Positions 1 through 7,333 of a stretch of DNA of 51,959 nt are shown here, in pieces. The translations under genes and the position numbers were made by a program. Source of the DNA: DATFLL01 sp035267785. GTDB taxonomy: Bacteria > Pseudomonadota > Gammaproteobacteria > DATFLL01. The stretch spans positions 1-51,959 of the forward strand of contig DATFLL010000093.1 of the NCBI GenBank assembly GCA_035267785.1, given 5' to 3'. Under the pieces are notes generated by a model. The model was not told the origin of the DNA. It made no database searches and worked only from the letters and a program-made list of their open reading frames with translations. Numbering within the stretch: position 1 is the stretch's first letter; every line of letters begins with the position of its first letter.

Positions 1-265
1 GGGGGGGGGGGGAGGGGCGAACCACGGCGCATCGAAGGCTCTACGGATCAGAGGCATAACGGTCCGTCTCTGGCCGGTCCGCGCCACCGCGTCGGACGCG
101 CGCTTGATATCCGGGCACGATCTCCCTACGCTCACTCGAGAGCACCCATCAATACCGGGGTACGCGCCTTCCCGCGACGAGTGAAGAAACGGCGACACGC
201 TTCGAAATACACATCAGTCGTGGGGCAGCATCGCCAAGTCACTGCATTGGATCATAGCGTCCCTG
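1..265. other. Left edge: poly-G run and upstream region of the b561 gene
   Basis: The window opens with 12 G followed by A and GGGG, unlike anything else in the sequence. The rest of this stretch has no convincing complete gene. Its last part, from about 197, encodes the conserved N-terminus of the following cytochrome b561 in frame but without an ATG, GTG or TTG start. No promoter or terminator is obvious. Confidence 0.5.
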
Positions 266-748
266 GTGCTCGCGCAACTCGCCCTGGGCTGGCTTTCCGT
301 CGCCTGGCGCCTGTCTCCGGCGAAGCTCGATTTGTTCGTCTGGCACAAGTCGGTCGGCCTGCTCGTTCTGTTGCTGGTCTGCATCCGCGTCCTTTGGCGC
401 CTCACCAACCCGATACCCCGCCCCCCCGCCGATATGCCCCTCTGGGAGCGGAGGGCAGCGCACGCGACCCACCTCGCGTTGTATGCGATACTGATCGCGA
501 TGCCGATTTCCGGCTGGGTCATCAACTCCACGGCCAACATACCGTTCAAGGTCTTTTGGGCGCTCCCGCTGCCCTCCATCGCCCCGCCGGACAAGGTGCT
601 GGAAGCGTACACGAAGTTGATACATCTGGGTCTGTTCGGCCTGCTCGCCGCCCTGCTGATCATGCATATCGCGGCCGCCCTCCGCCATCACCTCGTCAGG
701 AAAGATGACATCCTCTCACGCATGTTGCCGAGGTCGCCGCGCACATGA
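266..748 (+). CDS. Cytochrome b561 family membrane protein
   Basis: This is a di-heme b-type cytochrome of the b561 family, an inner-membrane electron carrier thought to exchange electrons with the quinone pool. Four hydrophobic helices are visible, with conserved histidines in FVWHKSVG, ATHLALY, IHLGLFG and MHIAAALRHH. GTG 266 is the first standard start, but the reading frame is open back to 185. The preceding codons give a typical family N-terminus (LRNT..., then SIAKSLHW with the first heme-ligand histidine). The family start would fall on ACG at 197, so either ACG is used or a base is wrong. The gene overlaps the next one by ATGA (745-748), and b561 genes commonly sit beside yceI, as in Escherichia coli yceJ-yceI. 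The family call is solid; the start is not. Confidence 0.85.
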   Translation: MLAQLALGWLSVAWRLSPAKLDLFVWHKSVGLLVLLLVCIRVLWRLTNPIPRPPADMPLWERRAAHATHLALYAILIAMPISGWVINSTANIPFKVFWALPLPSIAPPDKVLEAYTKLIHLGLFGLLAALLIMHIAAALRHHLVRKDDILSRMLPRSPRT

Positions 749-1305
749 GACTGCAGGCCCTGCTTCTGGTACTCTTCGCTCCGGTCGCCGCCGGGCAGAC
801 CAGTCAGTGGACGGCGGTCCCGGCTCAGAGCCAATTGACCTTTGTCGCGACGTACGAACAACAGCCGGCCACGGGCCTCTTCCATGACTTTCAGGTACGC
901 CTTCGCTTCGATCCTGCACAACCGGAAAACGGCGCCCTCGACGTGACCGTCGACGTCACCAGCGCCGACATGCACAGCAGCGACATCAACGATGCCATCC
1001 GGGCGCCTGAATGGTTCGGCGCCGCCGAACATCCGACTGCCCGTTTCAGCAGTACGGCGATTACCAAGACGGGACCGCAGCGGTTCGTCGCGCATGGAAA
1101 CCTCAAGCTAAAGGGTACCGTGAGCAACATCGACGTGCCATTTCGCTGGGAGGCCGACGGCGCTCAGGCCACGATGACGGGGAGCCTCACACTGCCCCGC
1201 GCCGATTTCGCGATTGGTACCGGCCAGTGGTCGACTGGTCATCCCATCGGTCTGGATATCAAGGTGAGCTTCCGCGTGCGCCTGCACAGGGTCGGTGCCA
1301 GGTGA
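745..1305 (+). CDS. yceI: YceI-family periplasmic protein
   Basis: This 186-residue member of the YceI family (lipocalin-like beta barrel that binds polyisoprenoids or quinone-like lipids) starts with a clear Sec signal peptide, MRLQALLLVLFAPVAAG, so it should be periplasmic. Family landmarks include the N-terminal W-x-x-x-x-x-S-x-L-x-F strand, the segment around SSDINDAIRAPEWF and a C-terminal FRVRLHR strand. ATG 745 overlaps the b561 stop (ATGA), and its own stop overlaps the next start (GTGA at 1302-1305). The three genes therefore look like one translationally coupled operon. The pairing suggests that a lipid-soluble redox carrier is shared between the cytochrome and the YceI proteins; this is inference, as the ligand cannot be read from sequence. 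Confidence 0.9.
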   Translation: MRLQALLLVLFAPVAAGQTSQWTAVPAQSQLTFVATYEQQPATGLFHDFQVRLRFDPAQPENGALDVTVDVTSADMHSSDINDAIRAPEWFGAAEHPTARFSSTAITKTGPQRFVAHGNLKLKGTVSNIDVPFRWEADGAQATMTGSLTLPRADFAIGTGQWSTGHPIGLDIKVSFRVRLHRVGAR

Positions 1306-2051
1306 ACAACGGTGCCCTCAGGGCCCTGGCCCCCCTGGGCCTGCTCCTGGCGCTGCTCCTGGCCCTGGTCGCCTGCGCGCCCCCGCCCGCTCCCCCGCCT
1401 GCGCCTGCCCGGGGCGCCCCCGCGGACTTTCCGTCGCAGACGTACCGCCGGGCGGCTGCCCAGGCCAAGCCGGTCTACCGGGTCGATACCCGTGACTCCC
1501 GTATCCTGATCGACGTCTACCGGGGTGGCATTCTCGCACGCATGGGGCACGACCATGTGGTCGCGAGCCACGATGTCCACGGCTACGCCGTGTTCCCCGC
1601 CGACGGTTCGGGCGTTCGCGCAGATCTGTATTTCCCCGTCTCTACCCTGAGCGTCGACGAGGCCGCGCTTCGGGCGGACGCCGGATTGGAAACCACACCC
1701 TCAGCTGAGGATATCCAAGGCACCCGGCGACACATGCTTCACAGCGTGCTCGAAGCCCAAGAATATCCCTATGTGCGCCTTCGGGTCACCCGCATCACCG
1801 GTCGGCCGCCAGACGTCCTGGTAAGCTGCGAGCTGACTCTCCATGGCCAAACGCACGCCCTCGAGGTGCCCGCACGGGTGAATCGAAACAGGCCGCGCCT
1901 GAGTGCCACCGGGGAGCTCACGATTCGGCAGACCGATTTCGGTATCACCCCTTACAGCGTTCTCGGCGGCGCGCTTGCCGTCAAAGACGAAATCCGGATC
2001 CGTTTCGAATTGAGAGGCGAGCCCGCGACCGACGCCGATTTTTCCAGTTGA
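1302..2051 (+). CDS. YceI-family lipoprotein
   Basis: This is a second YceI-like protein of 249 residues, starting at GTG 1302, which overlaps the previous stop (GTGA). The start is supported by the lipoprotein signal that follows: a long Leu/Ala core ending in a lipobox LVAC with Cys at residue 25, then a Pro/Ala-rich linker. The mature part has the YceI pattern, including RILIDVYRGG, the MGHDHV segment, GTRRHMLHSVLEAQEYPYVR and a DFGITPYSVLGGALAVKDEI motif near the end. The protein should be membrane-anchored in the periplasm. It is diverged from the upstream YceI copy, so the tandem is not a recent duplication. It ends 70 bp before the convergent mntP stop. Confidence 0.85.
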   Translation: MNNGALRALAPLGLLLALLLALVACAPPPAPPPAPARGAPADFPSQTYRRAAAQAKPVYRVDTRDSRILIDVYRGGILARMGHDHVVASHDVHGYAVFPADGSGVRADLYFPVSTLSVDEAALRADAGLETTPSAEDIQGTRRHMLHSVLEAQEYPYVRLRVTRITGRPPDVLVSCELTLHGQTHALEVPARVNRNRPRLSATGELTIRQTDFGITPYSVLGGALAVKDEIRIRFELRGEPATDADFSS

Positions 2052-2121
2052 CCGCCCGGGCGTGCCGCAGACGGCCCGGATGCCCGCGCCGCCGGGTGCG
2101 AATACGATGTGCCCCGCCCAG

Positions 2122-2661
2122 CTACAGGAACAGGACCTTGAGCCCAATCAGGATGAGGACCACGCCGCCGAACAATTCCGCCTTGCTCTCCAGCCACGTT
2201 CCGCTTTTCGCGCCGACGAACACGCCTGCCCAGCTGAAGCCGAACGTCACCAGGCCGATGATTAGACATGCGAGAAACGGATTCACGTCCAGTAGGGTCA
2301 GCGTAAAGCCCGCCGCCAGTGCGTCTATACTCGTCGCGATTGCCAGCATCAGCATGACCCGATGCGTGATCCGCGCGATATCTTGTTCCACGCCCCCGGC
2401 GAACGATTCATAGATCATCTTGCCGCCAATCAGACCGAGCAGGGCGAACGCGACCCAGGACGAATAGGCTTCGATCCAGCCCAGCAGTCCCTTGCCACCC
2501 AGATAGCCCAGCAATGGCATCAGGCCCTGGAAGACCCCGAAATACAGCCCGGCCATCAGCGCCAGAGCGACCGAACCCGTCTTGCGTTTTGCGCCCAGAC
2601 CGATGGACACCGCGAACGCGTCCATGCTCAAGGCCACGGCCAGAAAGAGCACTGCCACCAT
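2122..2661 (-). CDS. mntP: MntP-type manganese efflux protein
   Basis: MntP exports Mn(II) across the inner membrane. The protein is 179 residues from ATG 2661, close to the family's usual 180-190. The diagnostic family motif is present twice: SMDAFAVSIGLG near the N-terminus and TSIDALAAGFTL in the second half, reflecting the two inverted three-helix repeats with conserved Asp residues. The frame is open further upstream to a TTG at 2703, but ATG 2661 matches the family N-terminus. I looked for a yybP-ykoY manganese riboswitch in the upstream 130 bp and saw no convincing match. It is a single-gene unit, convergent with the YceI operon. Confidence 0.9.
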   Translation of the reverse strand: MVAVLFLAVALSMDAFAVSIGLGAKRKTGSVALALMAGLYFGVFQGLMPLLGYLGGKGLLGWIEAYSSWVAFALLGLIGGKMIYESFAGGVEQDIARITHRVMLMLAIATSIDALAAGFTLTLLDVNPFLACLIIGLVTFGFSWAGVFVGAKSGTWLESKAELFGGVVLILIGLKVLFL

Positions 2662-2786
2662 ATCGAACAACTCACTGACGAACGAAGCGGTGCAGTTTGG
2701 CAAGTTGCCGAAGTCGTTTCAAGCGCCAACCTGCCGGGCACCCCGGTCGCCGCGAGATTTGCGAACGAAAGAGATAGGCTCCCGGC

Positions 2787-3308
2787 TCAGGGATTGTTGA
2801 GCTGACCCGTGTTGTCGTCTTCGTTGCTCTCACTGACCTGATTGCGGTAGTCCACCTTGGCCTTGAAAGGCGCGCCCGTGTAGTAGTAACCGATGTCCGC
2901 GGCCGGAAAGACCACCTCGGTCACTGCCCCCGCGGCCAAGCCGCCGCCGACGCCCTTGACCTTCTGGAGCAGCGCCCGCCCCTTCCAGTGCGTGTACAGC
3001 AACTGCACCTGGAAGGCCCCGGCCGCCGCACCGCCCTTGTTGCGCACCCGTACCTTCAGCGCACAGGTCGCCTTGTTCACCTGCAGGTCGTGCTTGATGT
3101 CTTCGGCGGCCTTGCAGCCGTAGAGACCGCAGAACTCGCCGCTCCAGCGCACCGCGTCGATCACCAGATTCGGCTTGGCCGTGGTCTTGGGCGGCGCCAT
3201 TTTCAGGGGTTTCATCGGGGTAGAGACACTCGGCCCCGCCGACGCGAAGGGGACGGCGAGCGCGGTGGCTAGGACAAACAGCAGTGAGCGGATAAGCTTA
3301 TTGGTCAT
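2787..3308 (-). CDS. Secreted protein with CARDB-like domain
   Basis: This is a 173-residue secreted protein of unknown role. ATG 3308 is chosen over the longer frame because a GGAGG box lies six bases upstream and a Sec signal peptide follows at once (MTNKLIRSLLFVLATALAVPFASA). The mature region begins with a Pro/Lys/Met-rich linker, then PNLVIDAVRW. The end, YRNQVSESNEDDNTG, is typical of CARDB-like immunoglobulin folds. Four cysteines (FCGLYGC and a later CALK) could form disulfides. Such domains mediate adhesion or protein contacts, but nothing here indicates the partner. It stands alone between mntP and the AraC-type regulator. Confidence 0.6.
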   Translation of the reverse strand: MTNKLIRSLLFVLATALAVPFASAGPSVSTPMKPLKMAPPKTTAKPNLVIDAVRWSGEFCGLYGCKAAEDIKHDLQVNKATCALKVRVRNKGGAAAGAFQVQLLYTHWKGRALLQKVKGVGGGLAAGAVTEVVFPAADIGYYYTGAPFKAKVDYRNQVSESNEDDNTGQLNNP

Positions 3309-3434
3309 CGTGGCCTCCCTGACGTGCGGCCCCAGTGGCCGTATTTCGATAAGTCGCACCAACCCGGTAAACGGTTCAGACGCAAAACGCTGTGTCTCGA
3401 GTCCTCGGGATTGTCGCTCCGCGTCGGTTGCCCC

Positions 3435-4424
3435 CTAGCGGCCGGCGCCAAAACGTCGGCGATAGTCACGCGGTGACAGGTCGGTATATCGCTTGAACGC
3501 CCGCCGGAAGGTACTGGCGTCCTCGTAACCCAGGCGTTCGACGATCTCGGACAGACGCAGATTCGTGTTTTCCAACAAGGCCTTGCCGGCCTCGATGCGT
3601 GCCTTGCGCACGAAGGCCTGCGGGGTATCGCCGATGTGCTCCTTGAATCGGCGAATCAGCGTACGGGGGCTGACGGCCACCTGCTCGGCGATATCCTCGA
3701 CCCGCAGCGTCCTGTTCAGATTGGCGCGGATCCACTGCTCGGCCTTGACCACCACGGGATCGTGGCTGCGAATGTGATTGAGGATGATATATGGGGCCTG
3801 CGAGCGCCGCTGGTCGTCCAACACCACATAGCGGGCACACTGGTGGGCAATATCGCGACCGGCGACCCGCTCGATGATGTGCAGCGACAGGTCCAGGTGC
3901 GACATGCCGGCGCCCGAGCACAACAGATCGTCGTTGTCGGTCACCATGGCGGTCACGTCGAGGTCGACGTTCGCGTAGCGCTCGGCGAAGGCGTCCGCCA
4001 GCCACCAGCTGGTGGTCGCCCGCCTGCCATCGAGCAGCCCGCTCTCTGCGAGCAGGAAGCTCCCGCTGCAGGTGGCCGCGATGGCCACTCCCGCCTCGTG
4101 CTGCGCCCTCAGCCAGGGGATGAGATCGGTATAACGGCCGATGGCCGCGGCCAGCTGTGAGGGACGGGGCGAACCGAAGGCCGGGATCATGATCAGCCTG
4201 GCTGGCGGTGCCCCGTCAACCGGCCCGTCGACGGCCAGCATGCAGCCGCTGGAGGCCCGCACCGGTTGCCCGCCGGGCGAGAGAACCTGCCAGGTGAAAA
4301 TCGGCTCCGTCGATGGATCCTGCCGAGCCGCCACCTGGTTCGCGGTATCGAACAGATCGATCGCGCCGGCGACGTTGGAGGCGAAACAGCCCTCCAGGGC
4401 CAGCAGCGTGACGCGATAGCTCAT
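3435..4424 (-). CDS. GlxA-family AraC transcriptional regulator with DJ-1/PfpI-like domain
   Basis: This 329-residue regulator has an N-terminal DJ-1/PfpI (class I glutamine amidotransferase-like) sensory domain. The elbow is at VAIAATCSGSFLLAESGLLDGRRATTSWW, where the Cys in ATCSG sits at the nucleophile position, as in GlxA relatives. The C-terminal AraC/XylS domain has two helix-turn-helix motifs (RVEDIAEQVAVSPRTLIRRFKEHIG and LSEIVERLGYEDASTFRRAFKRYT) and the final LSPRDYRRRF signature. ATG 4424 was preferred to the longer frame because MSYRVTLLALEGC matches the family N-terminus. It is divergent from the OsmC-family gene 138 bp away, and an inverted repeat lies between them, so OsmC is the likely target. 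The inducer is unknown. Confidence 0.88.
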   Translation of the reverse strand: MSYRVTLLALEGCFASNVAGAIDLFDTANQVAARQDPSTEPIFTWQVLSPGGQPVRASSGCMLAVDGPVDGAPPARLIMIPAFGSPRPSQLAAAIGRYTDLIPWLRAQHEAGVAIAATCSGSFLLAESGLLDGRRATTSWWLADAFAERYANVDLDVTAMVTDNDDLLCSGAGMSHLDLSLHIIERVAGRDIAHQCARYVVLDDQRRSQAPYIILNHIRSHDPVVVKAEQWIRANLNRTLRVEDIAEQVAVSPRTLIRRFKEHIGDTPQAFVRKARIEAGKALLENTNLRLSEIVERLGYEDASTFRRAFKRYTDLSPRDYRRRFGAGR

Positions 4425-4484
4425 GGTCGGTTGTCCCGATTCGCGCGTTTGTTGGCAAGTATTCCCCTCCGAATCCTCCGGCGC

Positions 4485-4500
4485 AAGGACTACAGTCCTT
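4485..4500. promoter_or_regulatory. Inverted repeat between the AraC regulator and osmC-like gene
   Basis: The sequence AAGGACT-AC-AGTCCTT is a perfect 7-bp inverted repeat with a 2-bp spacer, in the 138-bp divergent gap. TTGGCAAG occurs on both flanks (about 4452 and 4499). It could be an operator or part of the promoter region; no protein is assigned from sequence alone. Confidence 0.4.
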
Positions 4501-4562
4501 GGCAAGGGCCTCGGCTTTCAGCAAAGCGCAGTCGATGTACCGAATCCCCAGGAGGACAAACC

Positions 4563-5132
4563 ATGCCGAACATCCAATCGAGGGTCCTGCAGCGCCAGGC
4601 ACCGCTGCGAGCGGCCTACCAGAAGGACCCGCAATCCGCCCTGATCGTCAAACATGTACGTACCGCCGCCCTGCCCGGTACGGACGCCCTCCACGGCGTC
4701 GTGATCCCCGGAGACCGGTACGACGTCTCAGTGAAGTACGGAATCGACCGGGCCGTGGGCGGCGACCACGATGCCCCGAATCCCGGCGAGCTCCTGTGCG
4801 CGGCCCTGGCCGCCTGCGAAGACGCCACCATCCGCATGGTTGCCGACGTGCTCGGCATCGTACTGGAAGAGCTGGAGGTTGAAGTCATCGGCCGCGTCGA
4901 CGTCCGCGCCAGCCTCGGGGTGCACGTCGACTCACCGCTGGAATTCCAGACCATGGAGTGCAAGGCCCACATCCAGGTCGCGCCCGGCACACCGCCCGCA
5001 CTGGTCCAGCGCCTGAAGCTCGGCGCCGAGCGGTCCTGCATCAACTTAGCGACCCTGCGGCGCGGCGTACCGGTCGACCTGAGCTTCGACATTGGCGAGA
5101 TGGGAAGCGACTCCGGTGCGGCGTCGGCCTGA
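4563..5132 (+). CDS. OsmC-family protein
   Basis: OsmC/Ohr-family proteins are thiol-dependent peroxidases that reduce organic hydroperoxides. Both family cysteines are present: one in the LLCAALAACEDATIRM helix (the Cys of AACxxxT) and one in AERSCINLATLRRG. The 189-residue length exceeds that of classical OsmC (about 140) because of an N-terminal extension of roughly 40 residues. The start ATG 4563 follows a strong AGGAGG at about 4551. The gene is divergent from a GlxA-type regulator that probably controls it. It resembles the broader OsmC family more than OsmC or Ohr proper, so the substrate is open. Confidence 0.85.
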   Translation: MPNIQSRVLQRQAPLRAAYQKDPQSALIVKHVRTAALPGTDALHGVVIPGDRYDVSVKYGIDRAVGGDHDAPNPGELLCAALAACEDATIRMVADVLGIVLEELEVEVIGRVDVRASLGVHVDSPLEFQTMECKAHIQVAPGTPPALVQRLKLGAERSCINLATLRRGVPVDLSFDIGEMGSDSGAASA

Positions 5133-5203
5133 CGCCGGAGGAATTGCGCTGACGGAATCCACACTTTGACCGCCAGCGCGCCGCAATCAGATTTACGCGG
5201 ACT

Positions 5204-5680
5204 TTACTCGGTAAACGGCAAATGCGCTTCCGACGGGGAACGTGCACATCTCCAGCCCGTTGCCTCGCGCACCCAAATCGACTCCTGGGTCATTTCCAAA
5301 TACCGCTTCGATCCGGTACGCAGCGAAGACCAGAAACTTGCAGGTGGTCGTTCTCGAAAGCCGATTAGAATCCGGGCACGGTCTCCATCGATCCGATACG
5401 CGACGATGCGGAAATCGTCCAGACGCCAACCCCTGTTATTGTTTCTCATCGCTCTCACAAATTCGCTCTCTCTGACGCCCGCTTGAAATGCCGTCGTCCT
5501 CAGCGAATAGATATATTCCCAGTCGCCCTTTTGTTCATGCGAATAGTACGCATGGAACGCCTCCCCAAGGCTCGACGGTTTATCCGCCGCGTAAGCCGAC
5601 ACATCAAGCGCGACCATGAGCGCAGCGCAAAGCAGAGCAATCATACTCACTCGATGTTTGCACCTGAACTTCACTACCAT
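5204..5680 (-). CDS. Small secreted protein of unknown function
   Basis: I do not recognise this family. From ATG 5680 the protein has 158 residues, beginning with a basic N-region and a Sec signal (IALLCAALMVALDVSAYA). The mature part is about 125 residues, rich in aromatic and charged residues: SSLGEAFHAYYSHEQKGDWEYIYSLR resembles helical domains of small stress or immunity-type periplasmic proteins. The frame is open to another ATG at 5770; I chose 5680 because it places the signal near the start, but neither site has a good ribosome-binding sequence. Base composition is visibly less GC-rich than the neighbours, and the upstream gap is AT-rich, which hints at acquisition from elsewhere. 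Confidence 0.55.
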   Translation of the reverse strand: MVVKFRCKHRVSMIALLCAALMVALDVSAYAADKPSSLGEAFHAYYSHEQKGDWEYIYSLRTTAFQAGVRESEFVRAMRNNNRGWRLDDFRIVAYRIDGDRARILIGFRERPPASFWSSLRTGSKRYLEMTQESIWVREATGWRCARSPSEAHLPFTE

Positions 5681-5770
5681 GCTTGTCGTTAGCCGCAGAT
5701 AACGTCTCGCCTTCCTCAAACATCCGTCTATAACATCGTCGAAATCCGTGCTCCGAAAGGCGTTATTCAT

Positions 5771-5988
5771 CTGGAGATACCAATTGGAAATATTACGATG
5801 CCTGATCTGTATTCATTTTTTCCATCGAAGTGACCACAATGCTACGCTATAAATATCATATAAACTGGCGCAAGCGCCGTATAACGCCGCCGACCATGCC
5901 GTGAACGGTTAATTCTCATAAAATCTATTATCGTCAGCACAGCGTCCATTCCGGTCAACACGGAACTCTCTCGCGTTGGGTCGTCTCC
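5771..5988. other. AT-rich intergenic region
   Basis: The gap between the small secreted protein and the alcohol dehydrogenase stop is notably AT-rich, for example around 5840-5865 (TATAAATATCATATAAA). It contains a small perfect hairpin, GGCGC-AA-GCGCC at 5867-5878. No open reading frame or RNA gene was recognised. The AT-rich part could hold the promoter for the minus-strand secreted protein. Confidence 0.4.
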
Positions 5989-7185
5989 TTAGAGTCGTTT
6001 CTTGACAACCTCTCCCACCTCTTCGTCGGTAAGCACGATGGGGTTGGTCTTCATGCTACTGCCCCGGCTGTCGGCCACGACACGCGCGACGTCGGTCTCC
6101 GTTACACCGTAGGCGCCCAGGTGCGGAATTTCCATGCGGGCGGTCCAGTCGGCGAGGCGCTCGACCAGGGCCGCCCGGGCCGCATCGTCGTCCAGGTTGT
6201 CGTCGCGGGCGAATAGGCGGCCGACCGCGGCGTATTTGGGCAGCGCCGGGCTGTCGGGGGCCCGATCCTTGAGCACTCGGATATTGACGTCGGTGGCGGC
6301 GGCAACGAGCGTGCCGCAGACCACACCGTGCGGGATGGGAAAGAAGGCGCCCAGCGGCGAGGCCAGGCCGTGCACCGAGCCCAGTCCAACCTGGGCCAGG
6401 GTGATACCGGACAGCAGCGCGCCGTAGGCCATCCCTGCCCGCCCGGCGCTCGCGCCTTCGCTGTCGCCGCCGTGCCACGCGTCGAGGAAACCGTCTCGTA
6501 TCGCGACCAGCCCGCTCCAGGCCAGGGCGTCGGTGAAGGGATTGGCCTTGAGCGAGACGTAGGACTCGAGCAGTTGGGTCAGGGCATCCATGCCGTTGGC
6601 CGCGATCTGCGGCGCCGGACAGGAGGCGAGCATTTCGGGGTCGACCAGGGCGACGCGCGGCACCAGGGTGTCGTGGCGGAAGGATTTCTTGTAACCGCCC
6701 TCGCCCCGCTCGCTCAGCACGGCGTTCTTGGTCGCTTCGCTGCCGGTGCCCGCGGTGGTGGGCACGGCGATGAACGGCAGGGCCGGGCCCGTGTAGGGTA
6801 TGCCCCGCCCCACGCCTTCCAGGTGATCGAGCACGGAGTTGCCGAAGGGCAGCAGCCCGGCGATGGCCTTGCCGGCATCGAGCACGCTGCCGCCGCCGAT
6901 GGCCACCACCGCTTCGATACCGCGGCCGTGGTGATGGCGCACGGCGTTGTCGATCATCTGCGGGGAAGGCTCGTCGGTGACCGTCATGTCCGCGAACTGC
7001 ACGCCAGCGCGCTTGAGCCCCGTCTGCAGCGCGGACCAATGCGCGGTCTCGCGAAAGGACTTGCCACCGGTCAGTACCAGGACCGAGCGCCCGTACGCGG
7101 CGACGATGTCCGCCAGTTCCTGCAGGCGGCCGGGGCCGAAGACGATGCGCGGCAGAGCGGCGATGTCGAAGGCGTTGATGTTCAT
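5989..7185 (-). CDS. Iron-containing (group III) alcohol dehydrogenase
   Basis: This 398-residue NAD(P)-dependent alcohol/aldehyde oxidoreductase of the Fe-ADH family has the nucleotide-binding GGGSVLDAGKAIAG, the TTAGTGSEATKNAV segment and the metal-site region. Known members bind the metal through one Asp and three His. Here the Asp is in NGMDALTQLLE, and two His are in GSVHGLASPLG and PIPHGVV. The His expected four residues after the Asp (DALTH in FucO) is Gln. ATG 7185 gives the family N-terminus (FDIAALPRIVFGPGRL) and has an AGAGG about 11 bases upstream. It is divergent from the EamA transporter. The substrate cannot be predicted. Confidence 0.88.
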   Translation of the reverse strand: MNINAFDIAALPRIVFGPGRLQELADIVAAYGRSVLVLTGGKSFRETAHWSALQTGLKRAGVQFADMTVTDEPSPQMIDNAVRHHHGRGIEAVVAIGGGSVLDAGKAIAGLLPFGNSVLDHLEGVGRGIPYTGPALPFIAVPTTAGTGSEATKNAVLSERGEGGYKKSFRHDTLVPRVALVDPEMLASCPAPQIAANGMDALTQLLESYVSLKANPFTDALAWSGLVAIRDGFLDAWHGGDSEGASAGRAGMAYGALLSGITLAQVGLGSVHGLASPLGAFFPIPHGVVCGTLVAAATDVNIRVLKDRAPDSPALPKYAAVGRLFARDDNLDDDAARAALVERLADWTARMEIPHLGAYGVTETDVARVVADSRGSSMKTNPIVLTDEEVGEVVKKRL

Positions 7186-7333
7186 AATACTTAGCGACCT
7201 CTGAATCAATCGTGGCGTGTAAATTCGGACTCTACTGTAGTACGTTTGCCCGCCCGATTGCACGCCGGTGCCGGCTTCGATACCCGCGCCTCCGGCGATG
7301 TCTCATGCGGTGCCATCGGATACAATGCACGCC

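Noticed and set aside
2662..2790. Possible yybP-ykoY manganese riboswitch before mntP
   Set aside because: The conserved GGGGAGUA and the paired downstream loop elements were not found.
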